A stretch of 64,000 nt of DNA from Alcanivorax sediminis (GCF_009601165.1 NZ_WIRE01000002.1:186001-250000); one strand, 5' to 3'; positions 45,764 to 55,657 are shown, numbered from the stretch's first letter. A program made the numbers and translations. Notes: generated by a model not told the origin, from the letters alone.

Positions 45764-47484
45764 TGCCGGTTTTCGTCGATGGCTCGGGCCGCGTCCAGAC
45801 GAATGGGGCCCAGTGGTGAGCGCCAGCGAATCCCCGCGCCGGCACTGTGGCGCAGCTCATAATCCTCGATATCGTTAAAGGCATTGCCGGCGTCGGAGAA
45901 TACCGCGAAGTGCCACTTCTCGGTGATGGGATGATCGAACTCGAGCGAGCCCGTGGCCATATGGCGGCCACCGATCACCTCGCCATTGGCATCTTCCGGC
46001 CCGAGTGACTCATAACCGAAGCCGCGAATGCTGGAGTCGCCACCGGCAAAGAAGCGCAATGAGGCAGGCAGCTCGGTGACGTCATTGATTTCGGTGTAAC
46101 CCAGATCCATGCGCGCCAGAATTCGACCACCGATAACAGGAAACACGATCTTGCCACTGGGAGTGAACTGTACGAATGAAGAGGTGGATGACAGGCCCTG
46201 ATGGGCAAAACGGATCTTGCCGCTGAGACGCCAGCCAAAGGTGGGGTAGACCGGGTCGTTGGCCTTGATACGACTGAGCTGGTAGCCCGGCATGATCAGT
46301 TCGGCCTGATCCACCTCATCGGCGATTTGCCAGGTTTCCCGCAGGTACTCCAGCGATACTGTGCTCACCCACCGGTTGTTGAGTTCGACGATGTAGTCCG
46401 CACCGGTCATCCAGCGTTCATTGGTATTGCTGTCCGTGTCTTCGTTGACGTAACTGGTATGCAAGTCCAGACGCTCATGCAGCGGATCCGAGAGCGGAAT
46501 CTGATAGCTGGCCCCGGCGCCTTGCTCCACTTCGGAGAGCTGGGTTTCCGCCCGGAAGCGATGCCCCTGCCGATTGACCCTGCGGTTTTCGATACCGAGG
46601 CGGATCCGCGGCCCGGTATCGGTGCTGAAACCCACCCCTGTGAGCAGCGACCAACGATGATTGTCGCTCAGGGTGATACTGATCGGGATCACTCGGGTAT
46701 TCGGGTCGGCAGCGCCTTTCTGGATGCGGGCAGCACTGAAATAGCCCGCGCCCAGATAGGCTTGCTGGGTTTCCAGCACTCGCTTGCTGTCAAAGGGCTG
46801 GCCTTCCCTGAACTGCACATAGGCATCAATGAGTGCCGGATCCAGTTCACTGCCTGACACCTCGACCTTGCCAAACCGGTAGCGTGGGCCGCTGTCCACA
46901 TGCAACACGATGGTCGCTTTGCGCGTGCGGGTATCCACATTCAGTTCATGGCGTTTGAGGCTGCCTTCCATGTAGCCGCGATTGATCAGGCTCTGCTGGA
47001 GGTTTCGTTTCAGACGGGTGTAGCGATCATGTTGCAGGCGCTCGCCAATGTGCAGCGAATCTTCATCCACCAGTGCCTGGAATACCGGATCATTCGCCGC
47101 GTCTCCCTGTAAACGAATGTCCGCGCGGGCGAGGATCACCGCAGGGCCGGTGCGTACATCAAGGCTAACCGTGGCACAGGCGCCGCCGGTGTTCGCTGAC
47201 AGGGTCAGCTGGCTTTCGTAATAGCCCATGGCCTGCAGCCCTTCAGTGGCATGCTTGAGAATCTGGCGACGAATCAGGCCGTACTGCGCCTTGGGCGGGT
47301 GGCAGGGATAGCCCTGAAGATTGATCAGGGCACGGATATTTTCGGTGACGATTTCGCTGGCGTCGCCTGTGATGAACAGCTCCGGTTCGTCCCGGGCAAG
47401 TACCGGGAGGGGTAACAGTAACAGCAGTACGATAATCCATGCTGTTGGCAGCTTTGGAATCAAGCCCTGGTCCTTGTCAGTCAT
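45727..47484 (-). CDS. tamA: Translocation and assembly module protein TamA
   Basis: A 585-residue outer-membrane protein of the BamA/Omp85 superfamily. Signal peptide (about 10-32, ending LARDE), three POTRA domains (about 35-270) and a 16-stranded barrel with the conserved FAGGDSSIRGFGYESLG motif and the end HLSMGPDL. Partner of TamB, which follows directly. The ATG at 47484 is taken from the signal peptide; no strong ribosome site. The regA-like gene ends 37 bp upstream. Confidence 0.94.
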   Translation of the reverse strand: MTDKDQGLIPKLPTAWIIVLLLLLPLPVLARDEPELFITGDASEIVTENIRALINLQGYPCHPPKAQYGLIRRQILKHATEGLQAMGYYESQLTLSANTGGACATVSLDVRTGPAVILARADIRLQGDAANDPVFQALVDEDSLHIGERLQHDRYTRLKRNLQQSLINRGYMEGSLKRHELNVDTRTRKATIVLHVDSGPRYRFGKVEVSGSELDPALIDAYVQFREGQPFDSKRVLETQQAYLGAGYFSAARIQKGAADPNTRVIPISITLSDNHRWSLLTGVGFSTDTGPRIRLGIENRRVNRQGHRFRAETQLSEVEQGAGASYQIPLSDPLHERLDLHTSYVNEDTDSNTNERWMTGADYIVELNNRWVSTVSLEYLRETWQIADEVDQAELIMPGYQLSRIKANDPVYPTFGWRLSGKIRFAHQGLSSTSSFVQFTPSGKIVFPVIGGRILARMDLGYTEINDVTELPASLRFFAGGDSSIRGFGYESLGPEDANGEVIGGRHMATGSLEFDHPITEKWHFAVFSDAGNAFNDIEDYELRHSAGAGIRWRSPLGPIRLDAARAIDENRQWRIHLSMGPDL

Positions 47485-47521
47485 TGCAGCCAGTGTAAGC
47501 CAAGCCGGACCGGACAAGAAA

Positions 47522-48088
47522 TCAGTCGCTGCCTTTTTCCCGCTGGTACTGGCTCGCGCTGGGGCGCTTTTTCAGGCGCCGCTGCAAGGTGCGACGGTGG
47601 ATGCCAAGCGCATCGGCGGCCCGGGAGATGTTGCCATCATGAGCCTCCAGCGTGCGCTGGATATGCTCCCACTCCAGCCGTTGCAGCGATGGCGGCGTAG
47701 CGGGGAGGGTGTTGCCCAGACTGGCAGGATCTGCGTTGATCGCTTCCAGGATTTCACTGGCGCTGGCGGGTTTGGTCAGGTAGTTGTGAGCGCCGCGGTG
47801 GGTTGCGGCTACTGCGGCGGCAATGCTGCCGTAACCGGTCAGCAGCAGCACCTTGCAGCGTGGGAAGCGGGCGAGGATCGGGGCGATCAGGTCCAGGCCA
47901 TTATCCTGTCCCAGATTCTGGTCAAGGATCGCGGCATCCAGGCGCTGAAGCTGCTGGATCAGGGCTCTGGCGCTGTCCGCATCGTGGGCGATGTCGATCT
48001 GTGCGGCGCTTCGGCCCAACGCACGGGCGGTCTGCGCGGCCAGCATTTCATCATCTTCCACCAGCAGCAGTGCCAGGTTCTCAGACAT
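47522..48088 (-). CDS. Response regulator, RegA/PrrA/ActR type
   Basis: A 188-residue two-component regulator. The receiver domain (about 6-120) has acidic VEDDE, the phospho-acceptor Asp56 in AAILDQNLG, the LLLTGYG switch and Lys in YLTKPA. The C-terminal Fis-type helix-turn-helix (about 140-180) reads [22 protein letters not shown]. In relatives this family controls redox and energy genes. It overlaps the kinase gene by eight bases. Confidence 0.9.
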   Translation of the reverse strand: MSENLALLLVEDDEMLAAQTARALGRSAAQIDIAHDADSARALIQQLQRLDAAILDQNLGQDNGLDLIAPILARFPRCKVLLLTGYGSIAAAVAATHRGAHNYLTKPASASEILEAINADPASLGNTLPATPPSLQRLEWEHIQRTLEAHDGNISRAADALGIHRRTLQRRLKKRPSASQYQREKGSD

Positions 48089-49292
48089 GCTGCCTCCTCC
48101 CGCCGGTGGGCAGCTCAGCGACCTGATGGCGAATGCGTACCTGGGTCCACTGATGTCCGAACTCGATCTCCATGGTAGCGCCCATTTGTTCCAGCGCTGT
48201 ATTCACCAGAATCAATCCCATGCCCAGTCCCTGACGTTCGGAGTCGGCATGGGCAGGGCCGTCATCACTGGCTTGCAGGGCAAACCCCTGTTCGTCCTGA
48301 TCGCTGGAGATAACCCAGCGAGTGGCTCCGGCATCCATGGCGTTGTAGCCCAGATTGCTGAGAATGCGGAACCAGCTGCCGCCATCTGCCAGCACCGGGT
48401 CAACGGTCAGATCACGCTGCACATTCAAAGTGGGTGCCAGATGACGAAGTTGTTGTGACAACTGGTCAATCAGGGTGCTGAGTTGTTGAGGTCCAGCCAG
48501 ATTGTCGGCGGTGTTTTTCTTCAGCCGTTGCGAGACGGTTCTGGCCAGTTGGTCAATCTGACTGACTTCACCGCGCAAACTTTCAGGCAGGTCCTGCGCG
48601 TGTTGAAGGTTGTCAGCCAGCATCACCAGCGTTCCCAAGGGGGTATTCAACTCATGGGCCTGATCCGCCAGGGTGGCGGCAATCTGGTACATGTGCTCCC
48701 GGCGGCCGGCCAGGTCCATGGCCTGCTCCTGCTGGCGCTGTTGTTGGCGCATCAGTCGCTGGATGACCTGGCCCAGTAACGTCAGCATCAACATCAGGGC
48801 CACAAACACGACCGCCATACCGACGCTGTGCAAGCCGCTCAGTTCATGACTCAGCGCATGCAGTGGTGTGTCATCCGCGGGGCGGTGATACCAGTTGAAC
48901 GTGATCAGATAGCCGCTCAAGGCCAGCCCTGCCACCAGCAGACTGTTGAAAAGGGGCAAGGTAAGAGAGGCCAGTAACGCGGGGACCAGCAAGTAAAATG
49001 ACAGTGGGTTGCCGGCGCCGCCAAACGACTGCAGGAGCAGGATGAACAGCACCGTATCCAGTCCCAGCTCCAGAGTCAGTAGCTGGCTTTGGTGTTTGCG
49101 GGAGCGGTGGCTGAGTAACGTAATCAGGCTGGGCAACAGCATCGCGCCCAGCCAGCTGAGTTGGCCCAGATGATAGCCGGTGTGCCCCAGGCTCTGCAGT
49201 AGCATGAGGGCCAGGGTGAACAGCAATACCAGCAGGCTGCGTAACCAGATCAGTCGCAGGCGCCAGCTTCTCAGGGAAAGGCGGTTGTCCAT
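48081..49292 (-). CDS. Sensor histidine kinase, RegB/PrrB type
   Basis: A 403-residue membrane kinase with six helices in the first half. [17 protein letters not shown] resembles the quinone-binding GGxxNPF loop of RegB. The H-box [12 protein letters not shown] contains the phosphorylated His. The ATPase domain has N-box [11 protein letters not shown] and G-box-like DDGPAH and GLGMGLIL. It probably senses membrane redox state and phosphorylates the next gene's product. The ATG at 49292 is chosen as the start before the first helix. Confidence 0.88.
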   Translation of the reverse strand: MDNRLSLRSWRLRLIWLRSLLVLLFTLALMLLQSLGHTGYHLGQLSWLGAMLLPSLITLLSHRSRKHQSQLLTLELGLDTVLFILLLQSFGGAGNPLSFYLLVPALLASLTLPLFNSLLVAGLALSGYLITFNWYHRPADDTPLHALSHELSGLHSVGMAVVFVALMLMLTLLGQVIQRLMRQQQRQQEQAMDLAGRREHMYQIAATLADQAHELNTPLGTLVMLADNLQHAQDLPESLRGEVSQIDQLARTVSQRLKKNTADNLAGPQQLSTLIDQLSQQLRHLAPTLNVQRDLTVDPVLADGGSWFRILSNLGYNAMDAGATRWVISSDQDEQGFALQASDDGPAHADSERQGLGMGLILVNTALEQMGATMEIEFGHQWTQVRIRHQVAELPTGGRRQHV

Positions 49293-49349
49293 GGCGCTAT
49301 TGTAGAGGGAAACGGGGTGGGGAGGGTGTGGCAAATTGCCTCGGTGGTT

Positions 49350-49517
49350 ACAAGCTTCAAGCTACAACACGAGGCAAGGCCTTCCTGTGCGCAGAAAGGT
49401 AAGGGACTCCGGGCTGCCTGGTCTTAGCATCTTCTGAGAATGACGCCCCGGCAGCGCGAAGCTTTGCGCTTTACGTGTCTCGCAATGATCGCTTCGCGTT
49501 GCAGCTTGCAGCTGCTC
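49350..49517. repeat. Heptamer-array region, AAGCTNC type
   Basis: Left arm 49350-49370: ACAAGCT, TCAAGCT, ACAACAC. Right arm 49499-49517: TTGCAGC, TTGCAGC, TGCTC. The arms are loosely inverted and 130 bp apart, with a further GCGCGAAGCTTTGCGC palindrome between them. Lies between the kinase and methyltransferase genes. Confidence 0.55.
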
Positions 49518-49518
49518 T

Positions 49519-50136
49519 TCAGGGTTTCAGTAACGCCCCGTCCAACAGCTCCGCCGCAAATGCGGGTAACTTGGGATGTTTGCGATGGGTGGCCTTGTTG
49601 AGCCGGAAACCGGCTTCACGGAAGGTGCTGGCGGTGTCGCGGGTCAGCTGGCAGCCGCAGGCAAGGTGTTTCCAGGCCGGGTTGAGGCCAGTCTGAACGT
49701 GCCGTACCCAGCGTTTTTCGCTAGCCACATGCTCCAGTGCCAGCAGGGTCCCGCCGGGCTTGAGCACCCGAAACGCTTCCCTGGCAGCGGCTTGTGGGTC
49801 GGGAATGGTACAGAACACCAGGCAGGCGACCACGGTATCAAAGCTTTCATCGGCATAGGGCAGCGCCTGGGCATCGCCGGTTCGCAGGTGGAAGCGCTCC
49901 GGGTCAGGGCAGTGCCGGGCTGATTCGCGAGCCAGATCCAGCAGCGCCTCGCCGGGCTCAATACCATGAATTTCGGTGGCTTTGTCCGTGTAGAGCGGGA
50001 AATTGGCGCCGGTACCTACGCCCAGCTCCAGCACCTTGCCATGGGCTTTCTGCAACAGGTTTTCACGATCCCGCCAGACCGGGCGGGTAGCCCAGTCCAG
50101 CAGTACGGGAAAAACACGGTCTTCGTAGAGCGACAT
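49519..50136 (-). CDS. Class I SAM-dependent methyltransferase
   Basis: A 205-residue methyltransferase (Methyltransf_11-like). SAM-binding motif I VLELGVGTGANFPLY lies near residues 35-50, followed by EIHGIEPGEALLDLA, DAQALPYADESFDTVVACLVFC and a post-motif FRVLKPGGTLLALEHV. The substrate is unknown; the arrangement resembles UbiE-like or phospholipid methyltransferases. It starts two bases before the end of the upstream minus-strand gene region, so the two are probably co-transcribed. Confidence 0.85.
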   Translation of the reverse strand: MSLYEDRVFPVLLDWATRPVWRDRENLLQKAHGKVLELGVGTGANFPLYTDKATEIHGIEPGEALLDLARESARHCPDPERFHLRTGDAQALPYADESFDTVVACLVFCTIPDPQAAAREAFRVLKPGGTLLALEHVASEKRWVRHVQTGLNPAWKHLACGCQLTRDTASTFREAGFRLNKATHRKHPKLPAFAAELLDGALLKP

Positions 50137-50138
50137 GC

Positions 50139-51359
50139 TTACTTCCGCTCAGGCAACACATAGTTTTCCGGATTGTTGAGCATGTCCATGCTCAACGGAT
50201 CTGACAGAACACTGGTCAGGTTGCGGTCGGTCTTCTTGCTGAACTTGCGGCGCAGCTTTTCAAACTTGCGGAAACTGCGGAAGTTGAGCGCATAAAGCCG
50301 CACTTCCTGAAGGCGCTTGTAGGAATACATCACATCCAGTGCGTCCATGGAGAATTCGGGACGAATCTTCATGGCCGTTTCCAGATAGCTGATCGCCTCA
50401 TTCAGGTCCCGCTTGCGGTTCATGTAGATGAGGGCGTTGGCGTATTCGTAGTTGACGATCGGGATATCCGGGGCCAGTTTCAGGGCGTCGTCAAAAGATT
50501 CTTCCACGGTAGTGGTTCGCGCGCCGTAGGTCATACGGCCGGTGAACTTGCCTACGCGGCGCATGATGCCGGCATCGACCCCGGCACGGAAAGCGTGCGC
50601 CAGCGGCTGATCTGGCATGATGGCGACCACTTCTTCAGCGCTGTTCTTGATCTTGCCGATATAACGGCGAGCGACCACGATAGGCACTGGAGATTCCTCG
50701 GCAATACGGGCGATGGCATAGGCGTAGCCCAACTTTACGCTAGCCACGATCGGCGCGACCTCAGGGTCTTCTTCCGCCTCTTTCATGACGTCAAAGTAAT
50801 CTTGCGCGCGGTTAGCCACATCCTGCAGCATCATGTACTTGATGCTCTGGCGTTCAGCCAGATAGATGGCGTACATGAGCTGTGAGAACAGGGCCGGGAT
50901 TTCTCCCATGGGACCCAGTTTCAGACCTTCCTCGCGAGCTTTCTTGAAGTCACCGGCGAAGAACAGCCGCCAAACCGCGACAAAGCGCTTTTCCAGCTCC
51001 TTGTAGTCGCCATCCCAGTTTTCGATACCTTCCTTCATGAAGGGGTATTTCTCGAACTGGACGCTCATGTAGTCGGCAGAGGGATAGGGTACTTTCAGAC
51101 CCCGCATCAGGTAATCCCACTTGTCGCGGATCTGCTGATCATTGTAGGTGAAGTAGCTCTTCTTGTAGGGCACCTCATTCCAGGCTTCCACAAAAATGCG
51201 CTCATCTACCGGAATTTCCTGCATCTGCAGTTCTTCCGGTGTGACTTCATCCATCTCGTCGTCAGCTTCGTCATCGCGGGCGGCGAGGGCTTGCAGGCTT
51301 ACGGTACAGAGCGCGACCAGGAACAGGCTGCGCCAAAGTGATTTGGAATGTGATGCCAT
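50139..51359 (-). CDS. Exported protein, TPR-like, unknown function
   Basis: A 406-residue protein. The ATG at 51359 begins a signal peptide (1-27, ending LQALA). An acidic stretch follows (DDEADDEMDEVTPEE). The remainder is alpha-helical with repeat-like helices (for example EISYLETAMKIRPEFSMD), consistent with TPR-like scaffolding in the periplasm. No catalytic motif. I do not recognise the family. Confidence 0.75.
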   Translation of the reverse strand: MASHSKSLWRSLFLVALCTVSLQALAARDDEADDEMDEVTPEELQMQEIPVDERIFVEAWNEVPYKKSYFTYNDQQIRDKWDYLMRGLKVPYPSADYMSVQFEKYPFMKEGIENWDGDYKELEKRFVAVWRLFFAGDFKKAREEGLKLGPMGEIPALFSQLMYAIYLAERQSIKYMMLQDVANRAQDYFDVMKEAEEDPEVAPIVASVKLGYAYAIARIAEESPVPIVVARRYIGKIKNSAEEVVAIMPDQPLAHAFRAGVDAGIMRRVGKFTGRMTYGARTTTVEESFDDALKLAPDIPIVNYEYANALIYMNRKRDLNEAISYLETAMKIRPEFSMDALDVMYSYKRLQEVRLYALNFRSFRKFEKLRRKFSKKTDRNLTSVLSDPLSMDMLNNPENYVLPERK

Positions 51360-51574
51360 GATTGAACGGCTCTTTCTTGTTGTTGTTTCGATAAGGGTGG
51401 CCCGCCGTGCGGTACACACGAGACCCCCTCAGGAAAGGCGTTGCTTGCCCCAATACCTAACAATGCCATGTGATGAGATTGTGAACAAGTTCCGCACGGT
51501 ATGTGTTGATCTGGCGTTTTGTATGGGTTGCGTTGCAGCAGGGCGAGTAAACAGGCAAGAGCGGGGGAGGGGAG

Positions 51575-51596
51575 GCCAGGCCCGGGGCGGCCTGGC
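51575..51596 (-). terminator. Hairpin after PA4642-type gene
   Basis: GCCAGGCC / GGCCTGGC stem with a six-base loop, 15 bases beyond the minus-strand stop. No T-run, so termination is uncertain. Confidence 0.35.
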
Positions 51597-51610
51597 GGAT
51601 GCCGGCTGGA

Positions 51611-51910
51611 TCAGGCGTGACCGCCAGCGTCACGCAGGACATCTGCGTAATCATCGGATTTGGCGTGGCCTTCAATGTGGGACAGCAGGGTTCTGCCCGA
51701 GGGATCCTGAGCATTCAGGTCGCGCCCCTGCTCCTTGAAAAACACAATAAAGCGCTCGAAATCCTCGGCGCGCAGGGCGCGGTAGGCCTTTTCCAGGATG
51801 TGAAAATCGGTGGATACACCCTCTTCGCCGGAAAAGTTCAGGAATACTTGGATCTGCTCATCGGTCATCGGTTCGCCGATGACCTTCTTCTTGTCTTTGC
51901 GCTCAGCCAT
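51611..51910 (-). CDS. PA4642-type conserved protein
   Basis: A 99-residue soluble protein, charged, resembling the PA4642-type uncharacterised proteins of pseudomonads. The ATG at 51910 follows AGGAG and starts MAERKDKKKVIGEP. The middle part has FERFIVFFKEQGRDLNAQDP and an ankyrin-like GRTLLSHIEGH. Function unknown. Monocistronic by spacing. Confidence 0.8.
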   Translation of the reverse strand: MAERKDKKKVIGEPMTDEQIQVFLNFSGEEGVSTDFHILEKAYRALRAEDFERFIVFFKEQGRDLNAQDPSGRTLLSHIEGHAKSDDYADVLRDAGGHA

Positions 51911-52047
51911 GGGGGCTCCTGCTTCCACATCGGGTTACTGGGCGTGGAGACGGTCTGCATGTGGGATGACCGCTGCCCTGAATCAAGGGCGCGCATTATA
52001 GAAGGTTGTGGTGGCTGGAGGCCAGAGGGAGAAAGAGGGGGGAGACT

Positions 52048-52071
52048 GGCCACCGGTATAGACCGGTGGCC
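52048..52071 (-). terminator. Hairpin after HU-like gene
   Basis: Perfect ten-base stem GGCCACCGGT / ACCGGTGGCC with a four-base loop, just beyond the stop of the HU-like gene. The following T-tract is weak. Confidence 0.5.
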
Positions 52072-52080
52072 GGGCCAGAA

Positions 52081-52458
52081 TCAGGAGGCCATGTCCTTGA
52101 GCTTCTTCAACGGGCGGATCTTCACCGTGGTGCGTGCCGGCTTGGCAGCAAAGGTGGTTTCTTCGCCGGTGAAAGGGTTGATGCCCTTGCGAGCCTTGGT
52201 GGCAGGCTTCTTCTGGGTGACGACTTTCATCAGACCGGGCAGAGTGAACTGGCCGGCGGCACGCTTCTTCAGGTGGCCTTCCATGATCACGGCCAGCTCA
52301 TCGAATACGGCGTTGACGTCTTTCTTCGCCAGTCCGGTGGTTTCGCTGATCTGGTTAACGATCTGGGTTTTGTTCATCGGTTCGGTGATGGTTTTAACTT
52401 TGCGTGCAGCAGCAGGTGCGGTTGCGGCTTTGGCAGCGGCTTTCTTCTTTGCAGCCAT
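52081..52458 (-). CDS. HU-family DNA-binding protein with basic N-terminal tail
   Basis: A 125-residue nucleoid protein. The first 25 residues are Ala/Lys-rich (AAKKKAAAKAATAPAAARK), and the rest is an HU/IHF-like fold: MNKTQIVNQISETTGLAKKDVNAVFDELAVIM and the DNA-binding arm region GINPFTGEETTFAAKPARTTVKIRP. The N-terminal tail is an addition to the 90-residue HU core and may add DNA contacts. Good sigma-70 promoter upstream. Confidence 0.9.
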   Translation of the reverse strand: MAAKKKAAAKAATAPAAARKVKTITEPMNKTQIVNQISETTGLAKKDVNAVFDELAVIMEGHLKKRAAGQFTLPGLMKVVTQKKPATKARKGINPFTGEETTFAAKPARTTVKIRPLKKLKDMAS

Positions 52459-52591
52459 GGATTGCTTACCCCTTTTTGGTGTCTTCCTGATTTGTGATGA
52501 CGTCTTCTGGTTGGACGTCGGCGATGCTTCCCTGATCAGGTTCGCCCCTGGACTGCAATAACTCAGAGGGTCACTGACATGGTTCGGATCT

Positions 52592-52620
52592 TTTATAAGG
52601 CAGGAAAATCAAGTTCACAA
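52592..52620 (-). promoter_or_regulatory. Sigma-70 promoter of HU-like gene
   Basis: On the minus strand TTGTGA, 17-bp spacer, TATAAA. Both boxes are close to consensus. It lies about 135 bp before the HU start, leaving a long leader. Confidence 0.7.
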
Positions 52621-52702
52621 GCGCTCAAACTACTATTTTTCAGGGTTATTCCGAAAAAAGTGCTTCCCGGCATGCTGTTTGGCACTGGTTTGCCATGTGG
52701 CA

Positions 52703-52731
52703 TGGCTCGCGAGCAGCGGAATCGCTATACT
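52703..52731 (+). promoter_or_regulatory. Probable promoter of aspS
   Basis: TATACT (52726-52731) with TGGCTC 17 bp upstream and a GC-rich discriminator after it. The -35 is weak. It sits about 95 bp before the aspS start. Confidence 0.5.
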
Positions 52732-52823
52732 GTGGCGCCTTTTTCAACGGCCCGGGTTTTCGGTGGAGCAAGTGACTCCCTCAGCCGGGTTGTGAGACAT
52801 CAGAAATACGAGCGGACATTGAG

Positions 52824-54587
52824 ATGCGTAGCCAATATTGCGGTGATTTGCGAGCCTCCCATGATGGAGAAACAGTAGAGCTGTGCGGTTGGGTACACCG
52901 CCGCCGTGACCATGGCGGGGTGATTTTCCTCGACCTGCGCGACCGTAATGGCTTGGTCCAGGTGGTGTTCGACCCGGACACCGTGGACGCATTCGCGCTG
53001 GCCGATAAGGTGCGCAGCGAATATGTGGTGCAGGTAAAAGGCCGTGTGCGCATGCGTGACGAAGCGGTGCGCAACAGCAAGATGGCCACCGGTGACATCG
53101 AAGTGCTGGGCAAGGAACTGACCATCCTTAACGAAGCGGCGACACCGCCTTTCGAACTGGATGAGCATGGTGGTGCCGGCGAGGAAGTGCGCCTGAAGTA
53201 CCGCTTCATGGATCTGCGTCGCCCCGATGTGCTGCGTAACTTCCAGTTCCGCTCCCGCCTGACCCACGCGGTGCGTGCCTTCCTGGAAGGCGAAGGTTTC
53301 ATGGACGTGGAAACCCCGATCCTGACCCGTGCCACCCCGGAAGGTGCCCGAGACTATCTGGTGCCCAGCCGTACTCATCCGGGTAGCTTCTTTGCGCTGC
53401 CGCAGTCTCCGCAGCTGTTCAAACAGCTGTTGATGGTGGCGGGCTTTGATCGCTACTACCAGATCGCCAAGTGCTTCCGTGACGAAGACCTGCGTGCCGA
53501 CCGTCAGCCGGAATTTACCCAGATCGATATCGAGGCTTCCTTCGTCGACGAAGAAGACATCATGGGTGTTGCCGAGAACATGGCGCGCAAGCTGTTCAAG
53601 GAGCTGCTGGATGTGGAGCTGCCCGAGTTCCCTCGCATGCCGTTCTCTGAAGCCATGAGCCGTTTCGGTTCTGACAAGCCGGATCTGCGGATCCCGCTGG
53701 AGCTGATTGATATCGCTGACCTGCTGGCCGGTGTGGACTTCAAGGTATTCTCAGGTCCGGCCAACGATCCTAAAGGACGCGTAGCCGCCATGAAGGTCCC
53801 GGGTGGCTGCAGCTTGTCTCGCAAGGACATTGATGGCTATACCAAGTTTGTCAGCATCTACGGTGCCAAGGGGCTGGCCTACATCAAGGTCAATGATCTG
53901 GCTGCCGGCGCAGAAGGCCTGCAGTCCCCGATCCTCAAGTTCCTCACCGAAGAGGCGATCCAGGGCATTCTGGAGCGCACCGGAGCCCAGACCGGGGACC
54001 TGATCTTCTTCGGCGCCGACAAGGCGAAGATCGTCAACGAAGCCCTCGGCGCACTGCGCGTCAAAGTGGGGCATGACCTGAACCTGGTGGAAGGCGAGTG
54101 GGCTCCCCTTTGGGTGGTGGACTTCCCCATGTTCGAAGAGGACGAAGGCCAGTTCCACGCCTTGCATCACCCCTTCACCATGCCGAGCTGCAGCCCGGAA
54201 GAGCTGAAGAGCAACCCGGAAGGTGCTCTGTCTCGGGCCTACGATATGGTGCTTAACGGCACTGAGCTGGGTGGCGGCTCCATCCGTATCCACAATCCGT
54301 CCATGCAGCGTGCCGTGTTCGAAGCGCTGGGCATCTCCGATGAAGAAGCGGACGAAAAGTTCGGCTTCCTGCTGGATGGCCTGAAGTACGGCGCGCCGCC
54401 ACATGGTGGTTTGGCCTTCGGTCTGGACCGCATGGTCATGCTGATGACCGGTTGTGAGTCCATCCGTGACGTGATTGCTTTCCCGAAAACCCAGACGGCC
54501 TCGTGCATGATGACCAACGCCCCGTCCCCCGTAGACAGCAAGCAGCTGCGTGAAGTGGGTATTCAGGTTCGCAAGGAAGACAATTGA
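52824..54587 (+). CDS. aspS: Aspartyl-tRNA synthetase
   Basis: A 587-residue class IIb synthetase of the bacterial type. N-terminal OB-fold anticodon domain (about 1-110), class II core with motif 2 ([19 protein letters not shown]) and motif 3 ([14 protein letters not shown]), and the bacterial insertion domain (about 290-420). Length matches the bacterial family. Whether it also charges tRNA-Asn cannot be told here. Followed by a heptamer element and then yebC. Confidence 0.97.
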   Translation: MRSQYCGDLRASHDGETVELCGWVHRRRDHGGVIFLDLRDRNGLVQVVFDPDTVDAFALADKVRSEYVVQVKGRVRMRDEAVRNSKMATGDIEVLGKELTILNEAATPPFELDEHGGAGEEVRLKYRFMDLRRPDVLRNFQFRSRLTHAVRAFLEGEGFMDVETPILTRATPEGARDYLVPSRTHPGSFFALPQSPQLFKQLLMVAGFDRYYQIAKCFRDEDLRADRQPEFTQIDIEASFVDEEDIMGVAENMARKLFKELLDVELPEFPRMPFSEAMSRFGSDKPDLRIPLELIDIADLLAGVDFKVFSGPANDPKGRVAAMKVPGGCSLSRKDIDGYTKFVSIYGAKGLAYIKVNDLAAGAEGLQSPILKFLTEEAIQGILERTGAQTGDLIFFGADKAKIVNEALGALRVKVGHDLNLVEGEWAPLWVVDFPMFEEDEGQFHALHHPFTMPSCSPEELKSNPEGALSRAYDMVLNGTELGGGSIRIHNPSMQRAVFEALGISDEEADEKFGFLLDGLKYGAPPHGGLAFGLDRMVMLMTGCESIRDVIAFPKTQTASCMMTNAPSPVDSKQLREVGIQVRKEDN

Positions 54588-54602
54588 AATAACGCCAATG
54601 CG

Positions 54603-54664
54603 CCTCACGCAACACGCTGACGCGCCTTAATCGGCAGCGTGTTGCGAAGTGCGTGAGGCATGAA
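54603..54664. repeat. Heptamer-array element, GCGTGNN family, copy 2
   Basis: Left arm CCTCACG, CAACACG, CTGACGC. Right arm GCGTGTT, GCGAAGT, GCGTGAG, GCATGAA. The arms are inverted (GCGTGTTGCG with CGCAACACGC) around an AT-rich loop. It lies between aspS and yebC and could form a long hairpin in that transcript without a T-run. Confidence 0.8.
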
Positions 54665-54676
54665 GCGGAGAATTCA

Positions 54677-55414
54677 ATGGCAGGACATAGCAAGTGGGCC
54701 AACATCAAGCACCGCAAGGCGGCCCAGGATGCCAAGCGTGGCAAGATCTTTACCAAACTGATTCGTGAGCTCACCGTGGCTGCCAAGATGGGCGGTGGTG
54801 AGATCAACGATAATCCCCGTCTGCGCGCGGCGGTGGACAAGGCGCTGGGCCAGAACATGACCCGCGACACCATTGATCGCGCCATCAAGCGGGGTGCCGG
54901 CGGTGATGACGGCGGCAACATGGACGAGATCACCTACGAAGGTTACGGCAAGGGTGGCGTGGCGGTATTGGTCGAAACCATGACCGACAACGTGAACCGC
55001 ACCGTGGCCGAGGTGCGTCATGCCTTCAGCAAGTTTGCCGGTAACCTCGGCACCAGCGGTTCCGTGGCCTTCCTGTTCAGCAAGCGTGGCGAGATCTACT
55101 TTGAGCCTGGCGTGGATGAAGATCGCTTGATGGAAGTGGCGCTGGAAGCCGGTGCGGAAGACGTGGAAGAAGTGGATGGCGGTGGCTTTCTGGTCATTAC
55201 CTCCCCGGACAAGCAGTTTGGCGAAGTGGTGGATGGCCTGCGTGAAGCCGGGCTGGAATTCGCCGAAGCGGAAGTGACCATGCATCCGTCCACTGAAGCT
55301 GAGATTGATGCAGACACGGCTGAAACCGTGCAGAAAATGATCGACATGCTGGAAGACCTGGACGACGTGCAGAACGTCTACACCAACGCCAGCTGGCCGA
55401 CGGAAGAAGAATAG
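54677..55414 (+). CDS. yebC: YebC/PmpR-family regulatory protein
   Basis: A 245-residue protein. The ATG at 54677 follows AAGCGGAG and begins [22 protein letters not shown], the invariant family start. Three alpha/beta domains. Members act as transcriptional regulators in some species and relieve ribosome stalling at proline-rich stretches in others. Placement ahead of ruvC is conserved in many gammaproteobacteria. Ends with a strong terminator. Confidence 0.96.
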   Translation: MAGHSKWANIKHRKAAQDAKRGKIFTKLIRELTVAAKMGGGEINDNPRLRAAVDKALGQNMTRDTIDRAIKRGAGGDDGGNMDEITYEGYGKGGVAVLVETMTDNVNRTVAEVRHAFSKFAGNLGTSGSVAFLFSKRGEIYFEPGVDEDRLMEVALEAGAEDVEEVDGGGFLVITSPDKQFGEVVDGLREAGLEFAEAEVTMHPSTEAEIDADTAETVQKMIDMLEDLDDVQNVYTNASWPTEEE

Positions 55415-55442
55415 CCACGAGCTATGAGCTTCAAGGAAAAGC

Positions 55443-55475
55443 AAAACCCCGGATTTTTCCGGGGTTTTTGTTTTT
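55443..55475 (+). terminator. Terminator after yebC
   Basis: AAAACCCCGGA / TCCGGGGTTTT stem followed by T-runs, just after the yebC stop and before a heptamer element. Confidence 0.92.
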
Positions 55476-55480
55476 GATCG

Positions 55481-55585
55481 GAGTTGCGAGTGATGAGTTT
55501 CGAGTTGCGAAGATCAAAACCCGGCCAAGATTCGGCGATGGGGTTTTTGCCTTTCGTAACTCGCTCCTCGAAACTCGTCACTCAA
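55481..55585. repeat. Heptamer-array element, GAGTTNC family, copy 3
   Basis: Left arm GAGTTGC, GAGTGAT, GAGTTTC, GAGTTGC, GAAGATC (55481-55515). Right arm CTTTCGT, AACTCGC, TCCTCGA, AACTCGT, CACTCAA (55551-55585). Five units each side, inverted. The loop carries CAAAACCC/GGGTTTTTG, a further dyad. The clearest member of this family. Confidence 0.9.
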
Positions 55586-55657
55586 CCCTTCGCTCTTGTT
55601 TCTCCTCGCCAACAGCGAAGGTCTTGCCATCCCTGCCGCTCTCGACCGAACCCTTCC

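Larger units (their letters stand above)
52459..52823. other. Divergent promoter region of HU-like gene and aspS
   Basis: 365 bp without a gene. It holds the leftward promoter at 52592-52620 and the rightward -10 box at 52726-52731. The intervening part is AT-rich (52600-52665), as expected at strong promoters. Confidence 0.6.

Noticed and set aside
55481..55585. Arrays considered as a CRISPR
   Set aside because: Units are seven bases with no spacers and no cas genes nearby.
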